From the NCBI GenBank assembly GCA_017547065.1, contig JAFYRC010000021.1:1-22953 (forward strand): a DNA stretch of 22,953 nt, read 5' to 3'. The notes beneath the pieces are model-generated. The model was not told the DNA's origin. It did not search any database and saw only the letters and a list, made by a program, of their open reading frames with translations. Within the stretch, counting starts at the first letter, position 1; every line of letters begins with the position of its first letter. A program made the position numbers and the translations under genes. This document shows, piece after piece, positions 1 to 7,331 of this stretch. Origin of the DNA: Tidjanibacter sp. (GTDB taxonomy: Bacteria; Bacteroidota; Bacteroidia; Bacteroidales; Rikenellaceae).

Positions 1-16
1 ATTTTCAATTTTTTCA

Positions 17-24
17 TATCTTTG
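17..24 (+). promoter_or_regulatory. Candidate -7 promoter element (TATCTTTG) for rnz
   Basis: TATCTTTG matches the Bacteroidota -7 consensus TAnnTTTG. It ends only 4 bases before the rnz ATG at 29, so transcription would start at or next to the start codon, giving a leaderless or near-leaderless mRNA. The matching -33 element would lie outside the window. The first 15 bases resemble the TTTTCAA heptamers seen elsewhere in this window. Confidence 0.45.
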
Positions 25-28
25 TGAT

Positions 29-961
29 ATGACATTCAAGGTTACCATACTCGGCTCGGGTAGCGCAAAGCCGTCGCTACGACTCCACCACTCTGCTCAG
101 GTGATAAATCTCTATGAGCAACACTACCTTGTGGATTGTGGCGAGGGTACGCAGAATAGGCTCTTGAAGGTGGGCGTTAGTCCGCTGAAAATCAATGCTG
201 TGTTCATCTCACACCTCCACGGCGACCACGTCTTCGGACTCTTCCCGCTGATTTCGAGCATGGGACTTATGGGACGCAAGGTGCCCCTCCACGTCTTTGC
301 TCCCAATCCCTTTGGGGAGATCATGGAGAACCACTTCCGCTATTTCGATACCGAACTGCCCTTTGAGGTCGTGTGGCATGAGGTGCACACCACCCAGCAC
401 GAACTCCTCTATGAGAACAACGTGATGGAGGTGTGGAGCATCCCCCTGCGCCATAGGGTACCCACGGCGGGCTTCCTGTTTAGGGAGAAGACCCCGGGGC
501 TGAATGTGCGTAAGGAGAAGATTGCGGAGCTGGGCCTTGGTGTGGCGCAGATTACGGCGGCCAAGCGTGGCGAGGATGTCCGCTTGGAGGACGGTAGGGT
601 GGTGCCCAATGGGGAACTGACCTACATACCCTACGCGCCCCGCGGCTATGCCTACCTTAGCGACACCAACTACTCTGGTAAGGCAGTGAGCCTGGTGCGT
701 GGTGTGGATCTTCTCTACCACGAGGCTACCTATGCCGACGATATGCGCCGTGAGGCCAAACAGAGGGGCCACTCGACAACCCTGCAAGCGGTGAAGGCCG
801 CACGCGAGAGCGGAGCCAAGAGGCTGATAATCGGCCACTTTTCATCGCGCTATAAGGACGAGAGCGTGCTACTGAACGAGTGCCGTGGGGAGTTTGCTGA
901 GACCTACCTCGCCGAGGAGGGAAGGACTTTTGAGATTGTGGCCGAGAAGAAAAACGTGTAG
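29..961 (+). CDS. rnz: Ribonuclease Z (tRNA 3' processing endonuclease)
   Basis: This is a metallo-beta-lactamase-fold nuclease that cleaves the 3' trailer from tRNA precursors in the cytoplasm. The 310-residue length is normal for the short bacterial RNase Z. Visible motifs in order are the N-terminal strand VTILGSGSA, the zinc-binding HLHGDH at residues 62-67, PLRHR with H142, LSDTNY with D212, LYHEATY around 230, GHST around 247, and the C-terminal zinc ligand in GHFSSRY (H270). All expected metal ligands are present, so the enzyme should be active. The first ATG gives the family's usual N-terminus. The next gene follows after 9 bases on the same strand, so the outer-membrane genes may share its transcript. 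Assignment is secure. Confidence 0.95.
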   Translation: MTFKVTILGSGSAKPSLRLHHSAQVINLYEQHYLVDCGEGTQNRLLKVGVSPLKINAVFISHLHGDHVFGLFPLISSMGLMGRKVPLHVFAPNPFGEIMENHFRYFDTELPFEVVWHEVHTTQHELLYENNVMEVWSIPLRHRVPTAGFLFREKTPGLNVRKEKIAELGLGVAQITAAKRGEDVRLEDGRVVPNGELTYIPYAPRGYAYLSDTNYSGKAVSLVRGVDLLYHEATYADDMRREAKQRGHSTTLQAVKAARESGAKRLIIGHFSSRYKDESVLLNECRGEFAETYLAEEGRTFEIVAEKKNV

Positions 962-970
962 TCAAGAGAA

Positions 971-1642
971 ATGCATATAATATATATGGTACGAAAAATT
1001 GTGATAACCCTCGTGGCGCTGTGCGTAGCAATGGGCGCGGCGTTGGGACAAAATAGGAGGGATGCGGCTCGCTACGACACGATGAATGGCGAGGGCGTGT
1101 GGGCCGTGGGCGTAAACATTGTGCCCTTGGCCAACCTTGTGCACCCCGCGGGTAAGGCCTACGGTGGCTTGCAGTCCACCACGGGCACCATGGGCTTCGG
1201 CTTTGAGGGCTCCTACTTTGTGCGCGACGGTTGGAGGGCGGCCGTGGAGTTGCTCTACACCGACGACAGCTACTCGTCGACCTTTTCGAGTTTTAGTGGC
1301 GTTGCCTACTCTGTGCAGTCGTCCTTCACGATGGGCCTTATGGCCTACCGCCACATTGGTCGCTGGTATGCGGGAGCGGGTGTGTCGTTTGGCCGCTCGT
1401 CGCTCAAATATAGGGCCGCGACGCTCGAAGACCAACCCAACATCGAGAAGTATGGCGACGAGAGCTTCACCCAACGTAAGGGCTCGGTGGGCTTGGTTGT
1501 GTCGGGTGGCTACCAGGTGTCGCCCTTCATGAAGGTGGGTGCCTTCTGGCGACCCTCGATTGCGGGCGGTGGCTATGCCCACTCGCTGGGCCTCTCGGCT
1601 ACCATCTACCTTCCCTTTGTGGATGCGGTGGTTTGTAAATAG
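971..1642 (+). CDS. Small outer-membrane beta-barrel-like protein
   Basis: Function is not recognised. The N-terminus is a signal peptide: charged residues (VRK), a hydrophobic stretch and a cleavage-like AALGQ. The mature part is rich in Gly, Tyr, Phe and Ser with alternating hydrophobic stretches such as GAGVSFGRSSLKY and GGYQVSPFMKVGAFW, as in small Bacteroidota outer-membrane barrels. The start is uncertain. The ATG at 971 gives 223 residues; the ATG at 986 gives 218 residues and a more classical signal peptide (MVRKIVITLVALC). The gene lies between rnz and a second barrel-like gene of the same length. A soluble periplasmic beta-protein is possible but less likely. Confidence 0.7.
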   Translation: MHIIYMVRKIVITLVALCVAMGAALGQNRRDAARYDTMNGEGVWAVGVNIVPLANLVHPAGKAYGGLQSTTGTMGFGFEGSYFVRDGWRAAVELLYTDDSYSSTFSSFSGVAYSVQSSFTMGLMAYRHIGRWYAGAGVSFGRSSLKYRAATLEDQPNIEKYGDESFTQRKGSVGLVVSGGYQVSPFMKVGAFWRPSIAGGGYAHSLGLSATIYLPFVDAVVCK

Positions 1643-1674
1643 GAAAGACTTAAATGCTTGACTAATAGAAAACT

Positions 1675-2346
1675 ATGAACTTGAAAAAACTCTGTTTAAT
1701 CACCCTCGCGTCGCTCTTTGCGTTGAGCGTTGGGGCGCAGGAGAGGAGTGTAAACGTGAGCCTTCGCGGTGGCTATAATGCTGTCCACGAGGGCTTCTCG
1801 GCAGTGACTCTGTCGGGCAACTACGGCTTTGACGATGGCTGGGCTCTGTGTGGTGGTGTGCAGTACAGCACCATTGGCCGCACGGCTGTGGAGTTGCGCC
1901 CTGCCTACCTCTACGACGTAGAGTGGGCAACCCTTTCGGCTCGTGGCCTTGTGCACTATGCGGGTCAGAATGGATATAACAACCTTGCCGCAGGTGTGGG
2001 CGTGGGTTTGGAGAGAGGTGGCGTGTTCTGCACGCTCGGCTACTACTATCGTACCATCTTGGGCGGTGGCGGACGCATCGACGAGCCCGTGAACTTCTTC
2101 TATGAACTTGGCGTAGAGCTGCTTCCCAACGTGGAGAAGTGGGCCCTTCAACTTATTTTTACCAATAGCGAACTCTGCGACCTTGAACGCCAATACCAAC
2201 CCTCGTGGATTGTCCGCACGGGCTGGCAGGCGAGCGAAAATCTTGGCCTAACGTTCGACGTGAACTACAAGGCGGCCGGAATGTTTAACATGTCGACCGA
2301 TTTCTATCAACTCTTCATTCAGGCAGGCTTATGTTACAGGTGGTAA
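1675..2346 (+). CDS. Small outer-membrane beta-barrel-like protein, second copy type
   Basis: This 223-residue protein has a clear signal peptide (MNLKKLCLITLASLFALSVGA, then QER) and a mature region dominated by Gly/Tyr-rich amphipathic strands, including LSGNYGFDDGW, AAGVGVGLERGG and YYYRTILGGGG. It ends in Cys-Tyr-Arg-Trp; a terminal aromatic residue is typical of proteins inserted into the outer membrane by the BAM machinery. It resembles the preceding gene in size and composition, but I see no clear residue-level identity. Its last 16 bases overlap the start of the downstream phosphoesterase gene, which suggests translational coupling. Ligand or transport role cannot be read from the sequence. 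Confidence 0.72.
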   Translation: MNLKKLCLITLASLFALSVGAQERSVNVSLRGGYNAVHEGFSAVTLSGNYGFDDGWALCGGVQYSTIGRTAVELRPAYLYDVEWATLSARGLVHYAGQNGYNNLAAGVGVGLERGGVFCTLGYYYRTILGGGGRIDEPVNFFYELGVELLPNVEKWALQLIFTNSELCDLERQYQPSWIVRTGWQASENLGLTFDVNYKAAGMFNMSTDFYQLFIQAGLCYRW

Positions 2347-3203
2347 GAAAGATTGTGGCACTAGGTGCCGTTGTAGCTCTTGTGGCAGGATGCGATAAGT
2401 ATGATATCAAGGGTATGTTTGTGCCCACGAGCGACCTGATTGCCAGGAGGTTTGAGCAGAGTATGACCGCCAATGAGGGCAAAACGCTGGCGGTGGTAGA
2501 GGCCTCGGAGGACTATGTGTTCTACGTCAGCACCGATCCCCATGTGGACGCTACCAACAACAATATTCGCACCTTTGTATCCGACCTGCGTAACGACGCG
2601 GATGCCTCGTTTGGCATTGTGCTGGGCGACCTCACGGATCGCCCCGGTAAGTTCCCCTTCTACTTGGAGGCCACCGCTTATGACGCGAGTAAGCACGCAA
2701 ATAACACCCCTATTTTCAACGTCTTGGGCAACCACGACATCTTCTTCGACGGCTGGGGTGACTACCTGAAACTGATTGGCCCCTCGGTCTACTGGTTTGA
2801 GGTTAGCTTCTCAGGCGGTAAGGATCTCTTCCTTGTGCTCGACTCGGCCACGGGTACGCTTGGCACCAAGCAGACCAAGTGGTTGAAGGAGTTCTTGGCG
2901 ACCAACCGCACCAAGTACCGCCACTGCATCATCTCCAAGCACACAAACCTCTTCAATACGGACAATACTCAGTCCACCTCGGGTAATATGCCCTTCGAGG
3001 AGAGCTTTGCGCTGATGGAGCTCTTTGCTCGCCACAATGTGACCCTCGTGTTGCAGGGCCACGACCACTACCGCGAGGATCTCACCAACAATGGTGTGCG
3101 CTACACCGTGGTGGGCACCATCAAGGATGAGGCCACCGAGCCCGAGTACTTGAAGGTGGCGGTGAGCCCCACAGGTGTTGCCTATGAGTGGGTGGAGATG
3201 TAG
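2331..3203 (+). CDS. Lipoprotein calcineurin-like metallophosphoesterase
   Basis: This 290-residue protein has an N-terminal lipoprotein signal with lipobox LVAGC (lipidated Cys at residue 21), followed by a linker and a calcineurin-like phosphoesterase domain. Metal-binding motifs are complete and in order: DPH (D69, H71), GDLTD (D100), GNHD (N134, H135), KH (H204) and GHDH (H244, H246). It should be a metal-dependent phosphatase or phosphodiesterase anchored in the periplasm or outer membrane; the substrate is unknown. The gene overlaps the upstream barrel gene by 16 bases and is followed by a strong hairpin terminator. The residues after Cys21 (DKYD) are charged but are not a clear surface-export signal, so the final location is uncertain. 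Confidence 0.88.
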   Translation: MLQVVRKIVALGAVVALVAGCDKYDIKGMFVPTSDLIARRFEQSMTANEGKTLAVVEASEDYVFYVSTDPHVDATNNNIRTFVSDLRNDADASFGIVLGDLTDRPGKFPFYLEATAYDASKHANNTPIFNVLGNHDIFFDGWGDYLKLIGPSVYWFEVSFSGGKDLFLVLDSATGTLGTKQTKWLKEFLATNRTKYRHCIISKHTNLFNTDNTQSTSGNMPFEESFALMELFARHNVTLVLQGHDHYREDLTNNGVRYTVVGTIKDEATEPEYLKVAVSPTGVAYEWVEM

Positions 3204-3225
3204 GGGAGAGTGACTGTGCCGATAG

Positions 3226-3267
3226 AAAAAAAGTAGCGAACGCCGCATGCGCTCGCTACTTTTTTTT
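3226..3267. terminator. Bidirectional intrinsic terminator between convergent genes
   Basis: The arms GTAGCGA (3233-3239) and TCGCTAC (3253-3259) form a perfect 7-bp stem, extended by pairing of the A-run at 3226-3232 with the T-run at 3260-3267. Read on either strand, the stem is followed by at least seven T residues. It lies between the convergent phosphoesterase gene (ends 3203) and ung (stop at 3288), so it can end transcription from both sides, including the long division-gene run. Confidence 0.85.
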
Positions 3268-3287
3268 ATGCAAACTTTTCCTTCTCT

Positions 3288-3950
3288 CTACCAGTCAATC
3301 TCCTTCACGCCTTGCTCTGCGAGGTAGGCGTTGGCTTGCGAGAAGTGGCGACAGCCGAAGAAGCCATTGTGGGCCGACAGGGGCGAGGGGTGGGCACATT
3401 TGAGCACCAGGTTGCGTGAGGAATCAATCGTTGCGCCCTTGCGCTGTGCGTAGGCTCCCCAGAGCATGTAGACCACTCCCGAACGTAACTCCGAGAGGGT
3501 GGCCACCACAGCGTCGGTGAACTTCTCCCAGCCGTGGCCAGCGTGTGAGGCGGCCTCGTGGGCTCTCACGGTGAGGGTGGCGTTGAGTAATAACACACCC
3601 TGCTCGGCCCAACGGTCGAGGTTACCACTCGTGGGTATGGGCTTGCCGAGGTCGGCGGCAATCTCCTTGAAGATGTTGCGCAACGAGGGGGGGAAGGGCA
3701 CTCCGTCGTTCACCGAGAAGCAAAGACCGTTGGCCTGACCCTCGCCGTGGTAGGGGTCTTGGCCGATGATTACAACCTTCACCTCGTAGGGCTTACACTT
3801 GTCCAACGCACGGAAAATGTTGCCCGCAGCGGGATATACGGGGCCTTTAGCATACTCCGCACGCACAAACTCCGCAAGCTCCTCAAAGTAGGGTTTGTCG
3901 AATTCGGGTTGGAGCAGTTTTTGCCATTCGGGGGCGATGCGTACGTTCAT
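3288..3950 (-). CDS. ung: Uracil-DNA glycosylase, family 1
   Basis: This enzyme removes uracil from DNA as the first step of base excision repair. The 220-residue protein carries the family 1 water-activating loop GQDPYH (residues 63-68, catalytic D65), the uracil-binding region LLLNATLTVR (N123), and the minor-groove loop HPSPLSA with catalytic H187 and the intercalating Leu191. Length is normal. It starts 18 bases after the phosphopantetheinyl transferase stop on the same strand and is the last gene before the shared terminator, so it is probably co-transcribed with the genes above it. Confidence 0.96.
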   Translation of the reverse strand: MNVRIAPEWQKLLQPEFDKPYFEELAEFVRAEYAKGPVYPAAGNIFRALDKCKPYEVKVVIIGQDPYHGEGQANGLCFSVNDGVPFPPSLRNIFKEIAADLGKPIPTSGNLDRWAEQGVLLLNATLTVRAHEAASHAGHGWEKFTDAVVATLSELRSGVVYMLWGAYAQRKGATIDSSRNLVLKCAHPSPLSAHNGFFGCRHFSQANAYLAEQGVKEIDW

Positions 3951-3968
3951 ATCTTTTTTGGGGATTGG

Positions 3969-4580
3969 TTAGTCTTGATAGAGGTAACACAGTATCTGAC
4001 CTTCGAGTTGGAGGTAGTGGGTGTCGGGCAGGGGTACACCATAGAGCTCGGCTTGGAGCGTTGTGGTAAGTGGGGTGTGCCCAACGAGCAGGAGGTCGGA
4101 GGTGAACTCCACACCGGGAGTGTTGGCATACTTGTACATTGCCTCCTTGGCGCTCCACACGACGCCCTCGAAGAGTTCTCCGAAGTCGGCGCCGAGGTGC
4201 TCACGTTCATCGAGGGTGATGTAGCGCGAGGCTACCTTTGAGAAACCACGGTCGGTGGCTTCGATGTCCACACCGCACCTTGTGTGGCTGAACATCACGG
4301 CCACCCACTCGGCCGAGTGGGACACACTGATGTAGGCCACGTCGCCCACTGCGCGCTCCAATATGGGTGCGCCCATGGAGTTGTAGCGCAACAGCGCCTC
4401 GGCACCCAGCTCTTCCCTGACGATGTGCCTCCAAGTGCTCCACTGAGCCCTACGGGTGGGTGAGGAGAGTGTGGCGAGGTGTGCAAGGTCGCTCTCGGTC
4501 AGTAGGGCCGAGTGCTCCGCCTGCTCATCCACGGGGGCCACGATGATGTATCCTTGATTGAAATCTATGCGTTTTTTCAC
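3969..4580 (-). CDS. 4'-phosphopantetheinyl transferase, Sfp-type superfamily
   Basis: The family transfers phosphopantetheine from coenzyme A to carrier proteins of fatty-acid, polyketide or peptide synthesis. The 203-residue protein shows the three core motifs of the two-lobed Sfp-like fold: ISVSHS at 84-89, CGVDIEA with magnesium ligands D105 and E107, and WSAKEAMYK with W142, K145 and E146. No carrier protein or synthase lies nearby, so the substrate cannot be inferred. The gene sits 64 bases after the gldE-like gene and 18 bases before ung, all on the same strand. An AcpS-type holo-ACP synthase is less likely because those are shorter and trimeric. Confidence 0.88.
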   Translation of the reverse strand: MKKRIDFNQGYIIVAPVDEQAEHSALLTESDLAHLATLSSPTRRAQWSTWRHIVREELGAEALLRYNSMGAPILERAVGDVAYISVSHSAEWVAVMFSHTRCGVDIEATDRGFSKVASRYITLDEREHLGADFGELFEGVVWSAKEAMYKYANTPGVEFTSDLLLVGHTPLTTTLQAELYGVPLPDTHYLQLEGQILCYLYQD

Positions 4581-4644
4581 GTTGTAGTCCTAAATTTGTC
4601 CTAACCAAGCCTGCACACACAAAGAGGAGTCTTTGCGTGGCGTC

Positions 4645-5949
4645 CTATTTATTGTTCTTCTCCCTCTCCACACGGATCTCCTCGGCGTGGTGACCACTGA
4701 TGGCCAACACCGTAAACCTCACTCCGTGGAGGGTGATTTTGTCGCCCCTGCGTGGGAAGTCGCGCTTGATTTCGAGCATCATGCCGGCGATGGTTTCGGC
4801 CTCGCCACGGCAGTCGTCGAAGGTGCCCTCCTCCACATTCAGCACATCTTCCAGGTCGCCAATGTGGGCCTTACCGTCGAAGATGTAGGCTCCGTCGGGC
4901 AGGAGCTTGTAGGGCAACTCCTCGGGGGTGTCACTCTCGTCGCTAATCTCACCCACGATCTCCTCCAAGATGTCCTCCAACGACACCAGACCAAGTGTGG
5001 AACCATACTCGTCCACCACAATCGCCAGGTGTACCTTCTGACTGCGGAACTCCTCCAGAAGGTCGTTAATCTTCTTGTGCTCGGGGGTGTAGAATGCGGG
5101 GCGCAGGAGCCTCTGCCACTCGAAGTCGGCGTTCTCGCCAATGTAGGCAAGTACGTCCTTTACGTAGAGAATACCGACAATGTGGTCGAGGTTTTCGCGG
5201 TATACGGGGATACGGGAGTAGCCACTGTCCATAATTACCCTTCTCACCTCGTCGAAGTTCTCTTCCGAGTCGATGGCCTCAATGTCCACCCTCGGGTGCA
5301 TAATCTCCTCTACCTCGGTGGATGCAAATTGCACAATGCCGGAGAGCATCTCCTTCTCCGTTTCACTTGGGTTTTCGGTAATTTCCAGGGCGTTTTCAAT
5401 CTCCTCCATCGAGATGTTCTCGGGCTGTACGATACCCCTGTTCTGAATGGCATCGGAGTACTTCACAAGCAGGAACGTGAGGGGCTTGAAGAGCCTATTG
5501 AGGGCCTGCAATGGAAGTGCTACGATGTTGGCAAAACCGTGGGGATTGTAGCTTGCGTAGACCTTGGGCATAATCTCGCCGAAGAGCAGCAGCACAAACG
5601 TCACGGCTACCGTCTTGATGGCAAACTCCCAACCCATGCTGTTGAACTCCACCAGTGCGTCAATCAGGTTGCTACACAGCGAAATCACAAGGATGTTGAT
5701 CAGGTTGTTGGCAATCAGAATTGTGGCCAGCAACTTATCTTGCGCGGAGAGCAGTTTCAAGATGGCGCTATTTACGGGGCTTTCGTGCCTACGAATCTTG
5801 TCGAGCTGTGCCGGCGAGAGCGAAAAGAGCGCAGTCTCCGAGCCCGACATCAGCGCCGAGTACAACAGTAGCAGGACAATCAGGATGATGTTGCCGATAA
5901 GTCCAGCCTCAAAGGCCTTAAAAGTTAGTATCGCACCGAGTGTACCCAT
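4645..5949 (-). CDS. gldE: GldE-like CNNM/CBS-domain membrane protein (HlyC/CorC family)
   Basis: This 434-residue protein has the CNNM/DUF21 architecture: an N-terminal membrane domain (about residues 15-160, with SGSETALFS and GEIMPK), a CBS pair (about 205-335, including MHPRVDIEAID, SGYSRIPVY and DEYGSTLGLVSLEDILEEIVGE in separate segments) and a C-terminal CorC/HlyC domain (about 350-425). In gliding Bacteroidota the homologue GldE supports gliding and type 9 secretion. In non-gliding gut species the role is unclear, and related proteins act in magnesium or cobalt export. It starts 10 bases after the ftsZ stop on the same strand. The domain call is firm; the gldE name is an inference from architecture and phylum. 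Confidence 0.85.
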   Translation of the reverse strand: MGTLGAILTFKAFEAGLIGNIILIVLLLLYSALMSGSETALFSLSPAQLDKIRRHESPVNSAILKLLSAQDKLLATILIANNLINILVISLCSNLIDALVEFNSMGWEFAIKTVAVTFVLLLFGEIMPKVYASYNPHGFANIVALPLQALNRLFKPLTFLLVKYSDAIQNRGIVQPENISMEEIENALEITENPSETEKEMLSGIVQFASTEVEEIMHPRVDIEAIDSEENFDEVRRVIMDSGYSRIPVYRENLDHIVGILYVKDVLAYIGENADFEWQRLLRPAFYTPEHKKINDLLEEFRSQKVHLAIVVDEYGSTLGLVSLEDILEEIVGEISDESDTPEELPYKLLPDGAYIFDGKAHIGDLEDVLNVEEGTFDDCRGEAETIAGMMLEIKRDFPRRGDKITLHGVRFTVLAISGHHAEEIRVEREKNNK

Positions 5950-5959
5950 CCTCTGCTAA

Positions 5960-7279
5960 CTAAAAGAGTGTACCCTCGGTTGTGGTGGGTGCGGGCTGTT
6001 CCTTCACCTTCTCGCCCACCTGACCGTCAACCTGAATAGTTGCACCTTTCACCATACCGTCGAGCTGTAAACCTCGGCGGAAGAAGGCAGGTTGCATAAA
6101 GAGAGTGTCGATGTTGTTGTAGTGCTCCTTGATGCTCCACTCCACGCCGGCGGGTTTGGCGATGGGCTGTGGCTGTGGCTCGGGAGCCGAAGTGGTTGAG
6201 GTAGCAGGCTCGGCCACCACACCCTGTGCGTTCTTCTCCATCTGGCCAAGTGTGGGCCTTGCGTTGGGCACCTCGCCGGAAATACTCTCAAAGCCGGTGG
6301 CTACGATGGTAACCTCAATCTCGCCCTTCTGGAGCTCGGAGGAGGTACCTGCACCCCAAATGAGGTTGGCGTTGTGGTCGCCGAAGCCCCTCGAAGCGTG
6401 GCTCTGTACAATCTCCCACACATGGTTGGCCTCGTCCAAAGTGAGGTCGTCGCTCTCGGAGTAGGAGAGGTTCAGAAGTATCTTCTTGGCGCCCTGAATG
6501 TCCTGATTGTTGAGCAGAGGCGAAGCGATGGCCATGTTCACAGCCTCGTCAATCTTACCCTCGCCACTCGCTCTGGCCGAACCCATGAGGGCCATGCCGC
6601 TATCCCTCATCACGGTGCTCACATCGGCAAAGTCGACGTTGACAATACCGTGCCTTGTCACCAGCTCGGCAATACCTTTGGCCGCGGTGGCCAACACGTC
6701 GTCGGCCTTGTGGAGAGCCTCCACAAAGGGAAGTGTACCATACATCTTGGTGATGTTGTCGTTGTTGATGACAACCAGTGCGTCGGTGTTCTCACGCAAC
6801 TCCTCCAAGCCCTTCATTGCCTGCTCGTTCCTCACCTTACCCTCGCTACGGAAGGGGAGTGTGACGATACCCACGGTGAGAATGCCCTTGCCTTTGGCGG
6901 CCTTGGCAATCACAGGAGCAGCACCCGTGCCGGTACCACCACCCATACCTGCGGTGATGAAGATCATCTTGGCACCGCTGTTCTCCAAGTGGATCATAAT
7001 CTCATTGAGGCTCTCGATGGCGGCAGCGCGTCCCCTGGCGGGGATGTTGCCTGCACCAAGACCCGCACCGAGTTGCAGTTTGTTCTCGATGGGGCTGTTG
7101 GCCAGTGCCTGCTTGTCGGTGTTGCAGAGCATGAAGGTGACATCCTTAATGCCGAGGTCGAACATGTGGTTCACGGCGTTACCACCTGCACCTCCCACAC
7201 CAAGCACCATGATGATAGACTCGCTCTTGGCCGGAGCCATGATCGAATCCAATATGTCGGTTGTATCAAAAGTATTCAT
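5960..7279 (-). CDS. ftsZ: Cell division protein FtsZ
   Basis: FtsZ is the tubulin-like GTPase that forms the division ring. In this 439-residue protein the nucleotide-binding GVGGAGGNAVN is at 27-37, the tubulin signature GGGTGTG at 113-119, and the T7 synergy loop VNVDFADV carries N214, D216 and D219. A Pro/Gln/Thr-rich linker follows from about residue 335. The FtsA-binding-type peptide appears as LFMQPAFFRRG, but about 36 residues remain after it (QLDGMVKG to EGTLF), so it is not at the extreme C-terminus. ftsA lies upstream across a 52-base spacer holding a heptamer array; gldE follows after 10 bases. Confidence 0.98.
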   Translation of the reverse strand: MNTFDTTDILDSIMAPAKSESIIMVLGVGGAGGNAVNHMFDLGIKDVTFMLCNTDKQALANSPIENKLQLGAGLGAGNIPARGRAAAIESLNEIMIHLENSGAKMIFITAGMGGGTGTGAAPVIAKAAKGKGILTVGIVTLPFRSEGKVRNEQAMKGLEELRENTDALVVINNDNITKMYGTLPFVEALHKADDVLATAAKGIAELVTRHGIVNVDFADVSTVMRDSGMALMGSARASGEGKIDEAVNMAIASPLLNNQDIQGAKKILLNLSYSESDDLTLDEANHVWEIVQSHASRGFGDHNANLIWGAGTSSELQKGEIEVTIVATGFESISGEVPNARPTLGQMEKNAQGVVAEPATSTTSAPEPQPQPIAKPAGVEWSIKEHYNNIDTLFMQPAFFRRGLQLDGMVKGATIQVDGQVGEKVKEQPAPTTTEGTLF

Positions 7280-7293
7280 AATTATCTTCTTTT

Positions 7294-7317
7294 GTCAAAC
7301 GTCAAACGTCCAACGTC
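7294..7317. repeat. Heptamer tandem array in the ftsA-ftsZ spacer
   Basis: Three units of seven bases (GTCAAAC, GTCAAAC, GTCCAAC) followed by a partial GTC. The unit belongs to the same GTCnAnC family as the arrays at 15152 and 20969. Confidence 0.85.
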
Positions 7318-7331
7318 TTTTTCTGCTTATA

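Noticed and set aside
3188..3403. Plus-strand frame running from the phosphoesterase 3' end through the terminator
   Set aside because: It crosses a strong terminator hairpin, overlaps ung in antisense and has no recognisable protein features.
4633..5871. Long plus-strand open frame (412 codons) opposite the gldE-like gene
   Set aside because: It lies wholly antisense to a protein with full domain signatures. Its translation is rich in Val, His and Leu without any family motif, as expected from reverse reading of GC-rich codons. Similar frames opposite ftsZ, ftsA and mraY (6374-7456, 7839-8801, 15544-16707) were rejected for the same reason.
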